From positions 62,001 through 126,000 of the forward strand of contig JADKAW010000006.1 of assembly GCA_016719055.1 (NCBI GenBank): a DNA stretch of 64,000 nt. Direction: 5' to 3'. The first letter of the stretch is position 1. Every line of letters begins with the position of its first letter. Below the pieces are notes generated by a model. That model saw only the letters and a list, made by a program, of their open reading frames with translations, was not told the origin of the DNA and searched no databases. A program made the position numbers and the translations under genes. The stretch is from Candidatus Rhodoferax mariagerensis (GTDB lineage: Bacteria; Pseudomonadota; Gammaproteobacteria; Burkholderiales; Burkholderiaceae_C). Below, piece by piece: positions 28,054 through 38,428 of this stretch.

Positions 28054-28192
28054 TGTGGAAAAAGCACCACATAGCGGCCTGACAGGTGTGCAGATTAGTC
28101 CGAACGGACTATTGCCCCCCCGATATTTTTTAAAGTCCACTTTGGATATTTTTCCAATTCAATTTCATTCTTAACTTATTAGGGGGTCATCT
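28054..28192 (+). promoter_or_regulatory. Duplicated leader of PEP-CTERM gene 2 (C7 tract)
   Basis: Nearly identical to 22743-22885, including ATGTGG-N8-CCACAT, palindrome TAGTCCG-AA-CGGACTA and AGGGGG before ATG, but the C run is 7 instead of 11 and one A/T-rich patch differs. The change in C-run length shifts promoter geometry by 4 bp. Confidence 0.65.
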
Positions 28193-28942
28193 ATGAGAGC
28201 ATTCAAATTTGTCAGTGCGTGCCTGGCCATGTCGGCCGCGGCATTTGTGCTGCCTGCACAGGCGGCGGGAACCTGGGAAACCACGCTGCTGGGCCGTGAC
28301 ATTAACCGGCAGGAGGTGGCCGCCACCGATGACAGTGCCGTGTACCTGTATGACACCACGTTGGATGTCACCTGGCTGCGTGATGCCAATGCCAACGGCA
28401 GGATGGATTGGTCGACCGCCAACACCTGGGCGAGCAACCTGGAAACAGGCAGTGGAGTCAATATGGTCGACGACTGGCGTTTGCCAATCATGACCGTGGC
28501 GGACCCAGACTCAAACCTTAGTCACAACGGCAGTACGGACCGTGGTTCCAACGTGCTCGGCAGTTCCAGCGAAATGGCCAGTTTGTTTTTTGACACCCTG
28601 GGCAACAAGTCTGTCTTCAGCACGAGTGGTACACCGCAACCACCGGGGGTAGGTGGGTTGAAAAATGCAGGTAGTTTTGAAAACATGCAATCCGCCGGCT
28701 ACTGGCTCGGTACGGTGTACGCGCCCAATCCCAGTTCCGCGTGGATCTTCGTTAACGACAGTGGCTTACAACTCTACACTGGAAAGAGCGACCTGTATAG
28801 TGCCATGGCTGTGCGCTCCGGGGATGTGCTCGCCTCAGCGGTGCCAGAATCCGAAACCTACGCGATGATGTTGGCTGGGCTGGCGATGGTCGGTGCACTG
28901 AGCCGTCGCCGTTCACGGGCGGCAAAGCCTGTGGCGCTTTGA
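28193..28942 (+). CDS. PEP-CTERM-like DUF1566-type protein 2
   Basis: A 249-residue paralogue of the protein at 22886. The signal peptide is nearly the same (MRAFKFVSACLAMSAAAFVL), the middle has LLGRDINRQEVAATDDSAVYLYDTTLDVTWLRDANANGRM and VDDWRLPIM, and the tail is VPESETYAMMLAGLAMVGA followed by SRRRSRA. The Pro-Glu-Pro motif has become Pro-Glu-Ser, which may still be recognised or may impair exosortase processing. A terminator follows the gene. Function beyond export to the cell surface is unknown. Confidence 0.82.
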   Translation: MRAFKFVSACLAMSAAAFVLPAQAAGTWETTLLGRDINRQEVAATDDSAVYLYDTTLDVTWLRDANANGRMDWSTANTWASNLETGSGVNMVDDWRLPIMTVADPDSNLSHNGSTDRGSNVLGSSSEMASLFFDTLGNKSVFSTSGTPQPPGVGGLKNAGSFENMQSAGYWLGTVYAPNPSSAWIFVNDSGLQLYTGKSDLYSAMAVRSGDVLASAVPESETYAMMLAGLAMVGALSRRRSRAAKPVAL

Positions 28943-28966
28943 GCCCTTTGCGGCTTTAAACGCGAG

Positions 28967-28989
28967 ACGGGGGCAAGGCCCCCGTTTTT
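28967..28989 (+). terminator. Rho-independent terminator after PEP-CTERM gene 2
   Basis: Stem ACGGGGGC / GCCCCCGT with loop AAG followed by TTTT. About 25 bp after the stop codon. Confidence 0.85.
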
Positions 28990-29138
28990 GTTGGTGTGCT
29001 GGCCCGTGGCAAGCATCTTCCCATCTACACGGTATCGCTTCACCTGGCGGTGCATCTGCAAGAGCAGCTGGCCAGGTTCTGGTGCCACCCCAACGACGCG
29101 CTGGGCAGCCTTTTTTACCTCCTCTTTGACTGGGATAT

Positions 29139-29200
29139 TAGACGTTTTATGCCCCTAGCCCCCGTGGGATAAGCGCTGACAGCTACTACAAAAATAGCGT
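29139..29200. repeat. Interspersed repeat overlapping the 3' end of the DUF1703 gene
   Basis: GACGTTTTATGCCCCTAGCC, GATAAGCGCTGACAGCTAC and AAAAATAGCG. It supplies the stop codon and the last residues of the minus-strand AAA-ATPase/DUF1703 gene. The rest of 28990-29138 has an open plus frame without recognisable identity. Confidence 0.65.
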
Positions 29201-30766
29201 TTCAAGCTCAAACCCGACCACGCTGCGGCTGGTCTTGCTGAACGCCACACCAATCAGGTGAATCGGCTGACCCAGTCCCAGATAGGGTTTGGCGTAGCCC
29301 TTGTCCTTGATCTGCTGCAGCGCACGGCCATCGGGCACCAGTTCCACCACCTTGAACTCAAACAAATAGACTTGCGCGTTGAAGCGCAGGGCCATGTCGA
29401 GTCGGCCGGCATTGCTGCTTTTCTCGCAGGTGATGTCCAGGCCCAACGCGGCAAAGTAGCTGTAGAACACGCTGGCGTAATAACCCTCATACTGGGCAAT
29501 CGGGTTGTTGGTAAACCACTGGTTGGGAATGCTCTCAAAAAAGGCGGTGATCAGTGTCTGAATACCGGCAAAGTCGTTGTCCAGCAGCAAGTCGTAGAGC
29601 CTGGGGGCCAGGTCGCTTTGGCGCGCCGGGTCGTGGCTCATGCGCTCCAGCAGCGCACCGTTGAGGCTGCTGCGCACCTCCAGATTGGGAAAGCGCAAGG
29701 TGTATTGCGTCATGCCTGGCAGGCGGCGCACTTTGTCAATGGTCAGGTAGCCGGCCTGAAACAGCAGGGCTTCAACCGGCATGCTGTCCACATCAAAGGT
29801 CGACAGCAGGCTCTCGGATGCCACAAGGCGCGCCAGGTCGGGCGTGAAGGTGTGGCGGGCCATCAGCACATCGACTAAAAAGGTCGGTGTGCCGGTCTCA
29901 AACCAATGCGCGCGGAACTCGCGCGTGTCAAACAGCAGCAGCGCATCAAACGGGTTATAGACGCTGGTGCCCAGCCAGTTGTAGCCGTTGTACCACTCAC
30001 GGATCTTGTCACGGTCCAGGCCGGGCAGCTCGGCGGCAAACACCGTGTCCACATCCTTGTCGGTATAGCCACACAGGGCGCTGTAGCGTGCATCGAGCGT
30101 GATGTCTTTCAGGTTATTGAGCCCTGAGAACAGGCTGACCTTGCTGAACTTGCTCACCCCGGTGAGCATGGCAAACTGGATGTTGGCATCTTGCCCCTTG
30201 ATCACCGAATACAGGTCGCGCAGCCCGTCGCGCATGTCCCGGGCAATGGCGGCGTCGGTGATGTTGTCCAGAATGGGCTTGTCGTATTCATCAACCAGCA
30301 CCACCACACGTTGGTCGGTTTTGGCGCGGGCGGCCTGAATCAACTCTGAAAAGATGCCGGCGATTGACTGGTTTTGGCACTGCACCCCTAAGCGAATTTG
30401 CTGCTCGTTCAAGATTTCTCCGATGCGTTGCGCCAGCGCTTCGCGGCTGTGCAGCACACCTTCACCAAAGCTGAGGTGAATCACCGGGAACTTTCGGCCC
30501 CAGTCCCAGCGCGTCTCGGCCGCCAGGCCCTTGAACAGATCCTGATGGCCCTCAAACAGGTCTTTGATGGTGTCAAGCAACAGGCTTTTGCCAAAGCGCC
30601 GGGGGCGGCTCAGAAAGTAATATTTGCCAGCCTCAATCAAGTCCAGCGCCAGGCCGGTCTTGTCAACGTAGTAATAACCTTCCTCGATGATCTGGCGAAA
30701 GGTCTGAAGGCCAATGGGCAGCTTGCGTCGCCTCAAAGGGGCAACCAGGGTGGCGGTGGTGGACAT
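29186..30766 (-). CDS. AAA-ATPase-like protein with PD-(D/E)XK nuclease domain (DUF1703)
   Basis: A 526-residue two-domain protein. The N-terminal half (residues 15-300) is the AAA-ATPase_like domain: FRQIIEEGYYYVDKTGLALDLIE, Walker A-like SRPRRFGKSLLLDTI, and VVVLVDEYDKPILDNI as Walker B. The C-terminal part is DUF1703, a PD-(D/E)XK fold with YEGYYASVFYSYFAALG, the Asp in GRLDMALRF and ExK in YLFEFKVVEL. Such genes are numerous and mobile in bacteria with large genomes; a role in DNA processing or host defence is suspected, not established. It is alone, and its end is formed by an interspersed repeat. Confidence 0.85.
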   Translation of the reverse strand: MSTTATLVAPLRRRKLPIGLQTFRQIIEEGYYYVDKTGLALDLIEAGKYYFLSRPRRFGKSLLLDTIKDLFEGHQDLFKGLAAETRWDWGRKFPVIHLSFGEGVLHSREALAQRIGEILNEQQIRLGVQCQNQSIAGIFSELIQAARAKTDQRVVVLVDEYDKPILDNITDAAIARDMRDGLRDLYSVIKGQDANIQFAMLTGVSKFSKVSLFSGLNNLKDITLDARYSALCGYTDKDVDTVFAAELPGLDRDKIREWYNGYNWLGTSVYNPFDALLLFDTREFRAHWFETGTPTFLVDVLMARHTFTPDLARLVASESLLSTFDVDSMPVEALLFQAGYLTIDKVRRLPGMTQYTLRFPNLEVRSSLNGALLERMSHDPARQSDLAPRLYDLLLDNDFAGIQTLITAFFESIPNQWFTNNPIAQYEGYYASVFYSYFAALGLDITCEKSSNAGRLDMALRFNAQVYLFEFKVVELVPDGRALQQIKDKGYAKPYLGLGQPIHLIGVAFSKTSRSVVGFELETLFL

Positions 30767-30839
30767 AGCGGCATTTTAGGATCACGGGTGGCAGTGGCAA
30801 GCCAGCACGGCAAGCACCTGCAGACCGTTACGCTAGTCT

Positions 30840-31075
30840 GGTCGAGGCCTAACACCCATTCTCGTTTTGCGCGACGAATGCGTGCATTGGCCCTTGCTGC
30901 GCGACCTGACCGGGCACGACGTCAGAACATCACGCCAAATGTGTGGGTCTGAGATTGAGAATGTCAAGTTGCTGCAGCTTGCGGCTGATCGTGTCAATGT
31001 TGTTGTAACCGACGATCGCAAGCTGTCATTTCAAAACAGGGCCGGCCAGCGCACCGGCTACTTCGGTCAGAGATT
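30840..31075 (+). pseudogene. Remnant of a DUF5615 PIN-like protein
   Basis: The plus strand encodes RDECVHWPLLRDLTGHDVRT, SEIENVKLLQLAADRVNVVVTDDRKLSFQNRAGQR. This resembles the small PIN-fold DUF5615 proteins (DECVP..LL..L.GHDV..A...W..I.NGELL.LA...FDV.VT.D..L..QQNL.GR). The start Met-Lys-Ile-Leu-Val-Asp is not intact (ILVLRDEC), the end runs into the neighbouring minus-strand gene, and no partner gene is present. Probably a decayed toxin-like gene. The remaining bases of 30767-31066 hold nothing else. Confidence 0.5.
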
Positions 31076-31831
31076 GGCCGAACGCCACCAGTTGGCATGG
31101 TCTTTGCGCAGCGCCGCCTGTGACGGCATCGGGTAGTGCACAAAGTCGGCATCAAGGCCCACGTAAAACCCGCCCTTGACCATCCGGAACGGAAACACCA
31201 GCGAGTGCACCCGGTGCACCAGTTTGTTGCGCTTGCCGCCCGGTTTGAGTTCCATCAAGGCTTCGCGCAGGTGCTGCATGAACGAATAGGGCAAGTCGCC
31301 TTCCTGTCCGTTTTCCGGGTCGCGGGCCAGCGGGCCGAGTTCGAGTTCAACAAAACACAGCCCAGGAAAACTGAACGATTTGGACGGTTTGGTAGTCACG
31401 TCGGCACAAAACTCGGCCGGATCCAGACGGCTTACCACCAGACTGTTGATGGGTGCCAGATCCTGGTACATGTGTAACTCGGGCACTGGCGCCGGCACTT
31501 CATTGGCGCGGCCCAGACCCAGGGTCGCGCCATTGGCGGTTGACAGGTACAACTTGCCCAGCGACGCCATGGTCAGGTGCTCCATCACCCGGTACATCGA
31601 GATGTAGACCGAGTTCTTGGGCGAACCATCGGCTTTGGTGACACACTTGGCATACGCCGTTTCAATGTCAAAAAACGGATGACGATAGGACGGGTCAATT
31701 TCGAAAAAAATGGCCTGCCCCTTCGACTTGAACTTGTGCCCGGTGGCGTAGTATTGCCCGAATTCCTCAGGCGGCAGCATCGAGGCGATCAGGGCTTCTG
31801 GAATCAGCGAGAAGTAAAGATGAATAGACAT
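31067..31831 (-). CDS. Unrecognised protein downstream of the divergent membrane pyrophosphatase
   Basis: A 254-residue protein without signal peptide or clear membrane segment. ATG 31831 is preceded by AAAGGG at 8 nt. Visible features: MSIHLYFSLIPEALIASMLPPEEFGQYYATG at the N-terminus, FFEIDPSYRHPFFDIETAYAKCV, an Ala/Pro-rich middle with VVSRLDPAEFCADV, and a basic C-terminal third ending VKGGFYVGLDADFVHYPMPS. The well-formed sequence, without repeats or low complexity, suggests a conserved functional protein. It follows the pyrophosphatase gene by 124 bp on the same strand and may share its transcript. I do not recognise the family and assign no function; cytoplasmic location is inferred. 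Confidence 0.6.
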   Translation of the reverse strand: MSIHLYFSLIPEALIASMLPPEEFGQYYATGHKFKSKGQAIFFEIDPSYRHPFFDIETAYAKCVTKADGSPKNSVYISMYRVMEHLTMASLGKLYLSTANGATLGLGRANEVPAPVPELHMYQDLAPINSLVVSRLDPAEFCADVTTKPSKSFSFPGLCFVELELGPLARDPENGQEGDLPYSFMQHLREALMELKPGGKRNKLVHRVHSLVFPFRMVKGGFYVGLDADFVHYPMPSQAALRKDHANWWRSANL

Positions 31832-31955
31832 TTGAAACACCCTTTAGTAAAAATCAACTTCAAACAGCAGTGGCCATCACCTCAAAGCCCGGCAGCGGTC
31901 TGCACTGGATGACCGGGCGATGGCATCGCAACACGGCGGAATCAACCGCACCCCT

Positions 31956-34466
31956 TCAAGCGGCAGTTTCCTTGGCATCGATACGCATGCCGTAGAAGCT
32001 GCGGAAAACGAACACCAGGTTGACCAACAAAAACACCGCCGCCAGGCCATAGACCACCGACTGATGCCCCTGCGCGTTGAGCCCGACGGCCATTTCGACC
32101 GCCAGCAAACCGAACAGTGTGGTGAACTTGATGATTGGATTCATGGCAACCGAAGCCGTGTCCTTGAACGGGTCGCCCACGGTGTCGCCCACCACCGACG
32201 CGTTGTGCAGGTCGGTACCCTTGGCATGTAGTTCGGTTTCAACAATTTTCTTGGCGTTGTCCCAGGCACCGCCGGCATTGGCCATGAAAACCGCCTGGTA
32301 AAGACCAATGATCGCCAGCGAGATCAGGTAGCCGATGAAGAAAAACGGCTCGATGAAGGCGCAGGCCAAAGTGCCGAAAAACACCGCCATAAAGATATTG
32401 ATGGTGCCCTTTTGCGCATAAATGGTGCAGATTTCGACCACTTTCTTGCTGTCCTTCATCGACGCCTTGACGACTGTGTCGAGCCGGATGTGGGTGCTGA
32501 TGAACTCCACCGCGCGGTAGGCACCGGTTGACACGGCCTGCGTGCTGGCCCCGGAAAACCAGAAGATCGTGGCACCGCCCGATACCAGGCCGAGCAGGAA
32601 AGGCGGATGCAGCAGCGACAGCTTGTCAAGATTGTCGGTCAGCCCCAGTGTCAGCAGCATGACGATGGAAAACACCATGGTGGTGGCACCTACCACAGCC
32701 GTGCCTATCAGCACCGGCTTGGCCGTGGCCTTGAAGGTGTTGCCGCAACCGTCGTTTTCTTCAAGCAAAAACTTGGCCGCCCGAAAATCCAGATTAAAAC
32801 CAAAGTCGCGTTTCACCTCTGCCTCAATGCCAGGCTCTTGCTCGATCAGCGACAGCTCATAGACCGACTGCGCGTTGTCGGTCACCGGGCCGTAGCTGTC
32901 CACCGCAATCGTCACCGGCCCCATGCCCAGAAAGCCAAAAGCCACCAATCCGAACGAGAACACCGCCGCCATCATCACCGCCTTGCCGTGGTCGGGATTG
33001 ATCACCGCGGTCAGGTCAAATTGCGACACGATGTAGGCACCCGACATCAGACCGACGATGATGACACCGATCCAGAACGCTGAGAAATAACCCGCCACGA
33101 TGCCCGAGAGAATGTTCAGGCTGGCACCGCCTGCCTTGGAGGCGGTCACTACCTCGCGCACATGCCGGGAGTGGGTTGAGGTGAACACCTTGACCACCTC
33201 CGGAATGATGGCCCCGGCCAGGGTGCCCAGCGTGATGATCAGCGACAACTGCCACCACAGGTTGACATAAGCCTTGCCAGCCACGGCAAAGTCGGCCATC
33301 AGCAGGTACGACACGATGAAGGTCAGAATCAGCGAGACGATCGACGTGATCCACACCAGCGAGGTCAGCGGTGCTTCAAAATTGAAACGTGGCTTGTTGC
33401 CATACAAGGCGCGCGCCAGCAGGTCGTTGCCAAAGTACGAAATGCCCGAGGCCACAATCATCATCACCCGCATGACAAACAACCAGACCAGCAATTGCAC
33501 CTGTACCGCAGGCTCAGGGATGGCCAGCATGATGAAGGTGATCAGCGCCACGCCGGTGACGCCATAAGTCTCAAAACCATCGGCCGTCGGGCCAACCGAG
33601 TCGCCCGCGTTGTCGCCCACGCAGTCGGCAATCACGCCGGGGTTGCGCGCATCGTCTTCCTGGATGCCAAATTCGATCTTCATCAAATCCGAACCAATGT
33701 CGGCGATTTTGGTAAAGATGCCCCCGGCAATGCGCAGCGCCGCCGCGCCCAAAGATTCACCAATGGCAAAACCGATGAAACACTTGCCGGCCATGGCTGG
33801 CGACACAAACAGCAGGATGCACAGCATGATCAGCAGTTCGGTCGAGATCAGCAACATGCCAATCGAGATGCCCGATTTCATGGGAATGGCGTAGACCGGA
33901 AACGGCTTGGCGGCCAGCGAGGCGAATGCGGTGCGGCTGTTGGCCAGCGTGTTGATACGGATGCCGAACCAGGCCACGGCAAACGAGCCCGCGATGCCGA
34001 CCAGCGAAAAGGCCAGAATCAGCGCCACGTCAGAGGCCGGCAGATGCTGGACAAAGTAAAAATAGCCGATCATCAGCACTGCCGTGCAAGCCTGCAGGAT
34101 CAGCAGGAACTTGCCCTGGGTGAACATATAGGTCTTGCAGGTCTCGTAGATCAGCTCGCTGACCTCGGCCATGGTGCGGTGTACCGGCAAGTCGCGAATC
34201 TGGCGGTAGATCACGGCCCCGAAAATCAGGCCGCCCAGGCACACCAGCAGCCCGTAGGACAGCAGCGTGGCACCCGACATGCCGCCCAGAAACGAAATCA
34301 GCGTGGTATCACCCAGGTTGGGCAACACCAGATCAACCTCGCTGGTGTGGCCGCCAGCGGCGAATGCCGGGAGCGCGCCCAGCCCAAGGCTGCAAAGCAA
34401 TAACAGCAGCAACAGGCGCGACATCCTGCGCCATGCCGGATCAAATGAAGAATGTGTGAATGTCAT
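31956..34466 (-). CDS. Divergent membrane-bound pyrophosphatase
   Basis: An 836-residue homologue of HppA, about 145 residues longer than the one at 4.2 kb. ATG 34466 follows AAAGGA and opens a cleavable-looking signal peptide (RLLLLLLLCSLGLGALPAFAAGG). Catalytic loops are recognisable but changed: GGIFTKIADIGSDLMKIE, IADCVGDNAGDSVGPTADG (the Asp residues that bind Mg-pyrophosphate are kept while Asn, Cys and Met positions differ), DSYGPVTDNAQSVYEL, then an insertion of about 25 residues before GNTFKATAK, and an intact GDTVGDPFKDTASVAMNP. Lys in GNTFKA predicts K+ independence. It fits the evolutionarily divergent group described in Chlorobium-like and some other bacteria, reported to pump H+ with Na+ regulation; ion specificity here is inference. 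Confidence 0.85.
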   Translation of the reverse strand: MTFTHSSFDPAWRRMSRLLLLLLLCSLGLGALPAFAAGGHTSEVDLVLPNLGDTTLISFLGGMSGATLLSYGLLVCLGGLIFGAVIYRQIRDLPVHRTMAEVSELIYETCKTYMFTQGKFLLILQACTAVLMIGYFYFVQHLPASDVALILAFSLVGIAGSFAVAWFGIRINTLANSRTAFASLAAKPFPVYAIPMKSGISIGMLLISTELLIMLCILLFVSPAMAGKCFIGFAIGESLGAAALRIAGGIFTKIADIGSDLMKIEFGIQEDDARNPGVIADCVGDNAGDSVGPTADGFETYGVTGVALITFIMLAIPEPAVQVQLLVWLFVMRVMMIVASGISYFGNDLLARALYGNKPRFNFEAPLTSLVWITSIVSLILTFIVSYLLMADFAVAGKAYVNLWWQLSLIITLGTLAGAIIPEVVKVFTSTHSRHVREVVTASKAGGASLNILSGIVAGYFSAFWIGVIIVGLMSGAYIVSQFDLTAVINPDHGKAVMMAAVFSFGLVAFGFLGMGPVTIAVDSYGPVTDNAQSVYELSLIEQEPGIEAEVKRDFGFNLDFRAAKFLLEENDGCGNTFKATAKPVLIGTAVVGATTMVFSIVMLLTLGLTDNLDKLSLLHPPFLLGLVSGGATIFWFSGASTQAVSTGAYRAVEFISTHIRLDTVVKASMKDSKKVVEICTIYAQKGTINIFMAVFFGTLACAFIEPFFFIGYLISLAIIGLYQAVFMANAGGAWDNAKKIVETELHAKGTDLHNASVVGDTVGDPFKDTASVAMNPIIKFTTLFGLLAVEMAVGLNAQGHQSVVYGLAAVFLLVNLVFVFRSFYGMRIDAKETAA

Positions 34467-34786
34467 CAGTGTTCCTTTTTTTAAACCAACTGAAATTGCG
34501 TTTCCTAAACCATCAAGTCGTGCGCATGATGCAAGAAAAATAGGTTTTGGCACATGCTTGAACTATAACTTGTCGATAAAGTGAGTCTGGCAGGACCAAT
34601 GCCCAAAATCGGTGCATTTATGTGCAGCCCATACTTTGTTGCAAAATTCCTGCCATGATGGCATTGACCTTGCTTGAGCTTGCTGGTGATGATCAATACC
34701 GCGAATTCTTCCAGATCCGCCATGGATGAAAATACAAGCCTGTTCAATCTGTTTCTGATGAAATAATCCAAGTCACACTTTAGCCC

Positions 34787-36356
<1,570 letters not shown>

Positions 36357-36364
<8 letters not shown>

Positions 36365-37415
36365 GCTCGAAGCGCGCCCTGAGCCGTCCAGTGTCTGGAC
36401 CTACGCCTCGCCTTTGCTGGCCTTGCTGATCACGGTGGTAATCGGCACCCTCATGTTCACGGCTTTGGGCAAAGACCCGGTACGCGGACTTGAGATGTTT
36501 TTTTGGTTGCCGATCAAAAATGGCTATGCCTGGGGTGAGCTGCTGGTCAAAGCCACGCCGTTGCTGATCATTGCGTTGGGGCTGGCGGTGTGTTTTCGCT
36601 CTAACGTGTGGAACATTGGCGCTGAGGGCCAGTACATCATTGGTGCCATTTTTGCCTCGGGTGTTGCAATGATGGCAGATGGCAACAGCAGCCGCTGGAT
36701 CGTGCTGCCTGTCATTCTGGCCGGTATATTGGGCGGCATGGTGTGGGCCAGCCTGACGGCGGTGCTGCGCGACCGCTTTAATGCCAACGAGATTCTGGTC
36801 AGTTTGATGCTGGTGTATGTGGCGGTGCAGGTGCTGAGTTATCTGGTGGGTGGGCCCTGGAAAGACCCGATGGGGTTCAATTTTCCGCAAAGCAAAAATT
36901 TTGAAGCCGTTACCCGCATACCGCGCCTGTTTGACGGCTCGCGGGTCAGCATTGGTGTGGTCATGGCGCTGGTGGGGGTGCTTGGCTTGTGGGTGTTTTT
37001 GTTTCGCACACGTGCCGGCTTTGCACTACAGGTGGGTGGGCTGGCACCGGCGGCAGCGCGTTATGCCGGTTTTTCATCACGCGGTGCGCTGTGGACCGCC
37101 TTGCTGATTTCGGGCGGGGCCGCCGGGCTGGCCGGTGCCTTAGAGGTGGCCGGACCGATTGGTCAGCTAACGCTGTATGTGCCGGCGGGCTACGGCTTTG
37201 CTGCCATCATCGTGGCCTATGTCGGGCGGCTGCACCCGGTCGGCATGGTGTTTTCAGCCTTGTTGATGAGCATGTTTTATATTGGCGGCGAAATGGCGCA
37301 GTCGCGGCTGGGGCTGACCAAGTCACTCACCGGCGTGTTTCAGGGCCTGCTGCTGTTCAGTTTGCTGGCCTGCGATACATTGGTCAATTACCGCCTGACG
37401 TGGCGAAGAAGCTGA
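36357..37415 (+). CDS. BMP-type ABC transporter permease 1
   Basis: A 352-residue inner-membrane permease of the BPD_transp_2 (sugar/nucleoside) family: FRSNVWNIGAEGQYIIGAIFASG and GFNFPQSKNFEAV are typical, with eight or more membrane segments. ATG 36357 is chosen; it overlaps the end of the ATPase gene by 8 nt and begins MLKLEARPEPSSVW. Longer in-frame readings overlap further and are unlikely. Confidence 0.9.
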
Positions 37416-37425
37416 GGTTACACGC

Positions 37426-38394
37426 ATGGAATCTTACGCACTGCTACTGGCTGCCACGCTCAACGCGGGCACCGTGCTGGCTATTGCCTCGCTGGGCCTG
37501 TTGATCAACGAAAAGGTCGGTATCGTCAACCTCGGTGCCGAGGGCATGATGCTGTGTGCTGCCATTGCCGGCTTTGCCACGGTGGTGGGCACTGGCTCAG
37601 ATACTCTTGGATTTATAGCGGGAATGGCAGCAGGGGCGGGGCTTGCGGCCGTGTTTGGCATGTTGGTGATCTGGCTCAATACCAATCAATACGCCACCGG
37701 CCTGGCTTTGACGCTGTTTGGCACTGGGTTTTCGGCATTCATTGGCTCCAATTTTGTACAGGCCAAAATTCCCGAGCGCAGCAGCTTCGCTTTTCCCGGT
37801 CTGGCTGATATCCCGCTTTTGGGGCCGGCGCTGTTCAGGCACCATCCGCTGGTCTATCTGACGGTAATTTTTGCCGTGGCCCTGATTCTGTTCATGTACC
37901 GCACCCGCAGCGGTCTGATCATGCGCAGCGTGGGCGAAAGCCCCGAGTCCGCCCATGCACTGGGCTACCCGGTGCGCCTTATCCGGCTGCTGGCGGTGGT
38001 GGTGGGCGGGGCGCTGTGTGGCCTGGCGGGTGCCTATATCTCGGTGGTTTATACGCCGCTGTGGGTGGAGGGCATGGTGGCCGGCAAGGGCTGGATTGCG
38101 CTGGCATTGACCACTTTTGCCACCTGGCGGCCGGCGCGGGTGCTGCTTGGGGCCTATTTGTTTGGCGGCGTCACCATGCTGCAGTTTCATTTGCAGGGCA
38201 CCGGGGTCGATGTGCCAAGCCAGTTTTTGACCATGTTGCCCTATGTCGCGACCATTGTGGTGTTGGCGCTGATCTCACGCAATCCGCAGTGGATTCGCAT
38301 CAACATGCCCGCCAGCATTGGTAAGCCGTTTTATCCGGGGCTTGAGCCCGCCGCTTCGTCAGCCTTTAGCGTTGATAATTACCGTTTCCTATAA
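37426..38394 (+). CDS. BMP-type ABC transporter permease 2
   Basis: A 322-residue second permease: LLAATLNAGTVLAIASLGLLINEKVGIVNLGAEGMMLCAAIAG is the conserved N-terminus of this subunit, and RTRSGLIMRSVGESPESAHALGY is the cytoplasmic loop contacting the ATPase. It starts 10 bp after permease 1. Confidence 0.9.
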   Translation: MESYALLLAATLNAGTVLAIASLGLLINEKVGIVNLGAEGMMLCAAIAGFATVVGTGSDTLGFIAGMAAGAGLAAVFGMLVIWLNTNQYATGLALTLFGTGFSAFIGSNFVQAKIPERSSFAFPGLADIPLLGPALFRHHPLVYLTVIFAVALILFMYRTRSGLIMRSVGESPESAHALGYPVRLIRLLAVVVGGALCGLAGAYISVVYTPLWVEGMVAGKGWIALALTTFATWRPARVLLGAYLFGGVTMLQFHLQGTGVDVPSQFLTMLPYVATIVVLALISRNPQWIRINMPASIGKPFYPGLEPAASSAFSVDNYRFL

Positions 38395-38428
38395 CCCGTT
38401 GTAACCCACCTCTTGAGAAGGATTTGAC

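Noticed and set aside
28990..29138. Plus-strand open segment reading LARGKHLPIYTVSLHLAVHLQEQLARFW
   Set aside because: It looks protein-like but has no start, no recognised family and runs into an interspersed repeat; not enough to call a gene.
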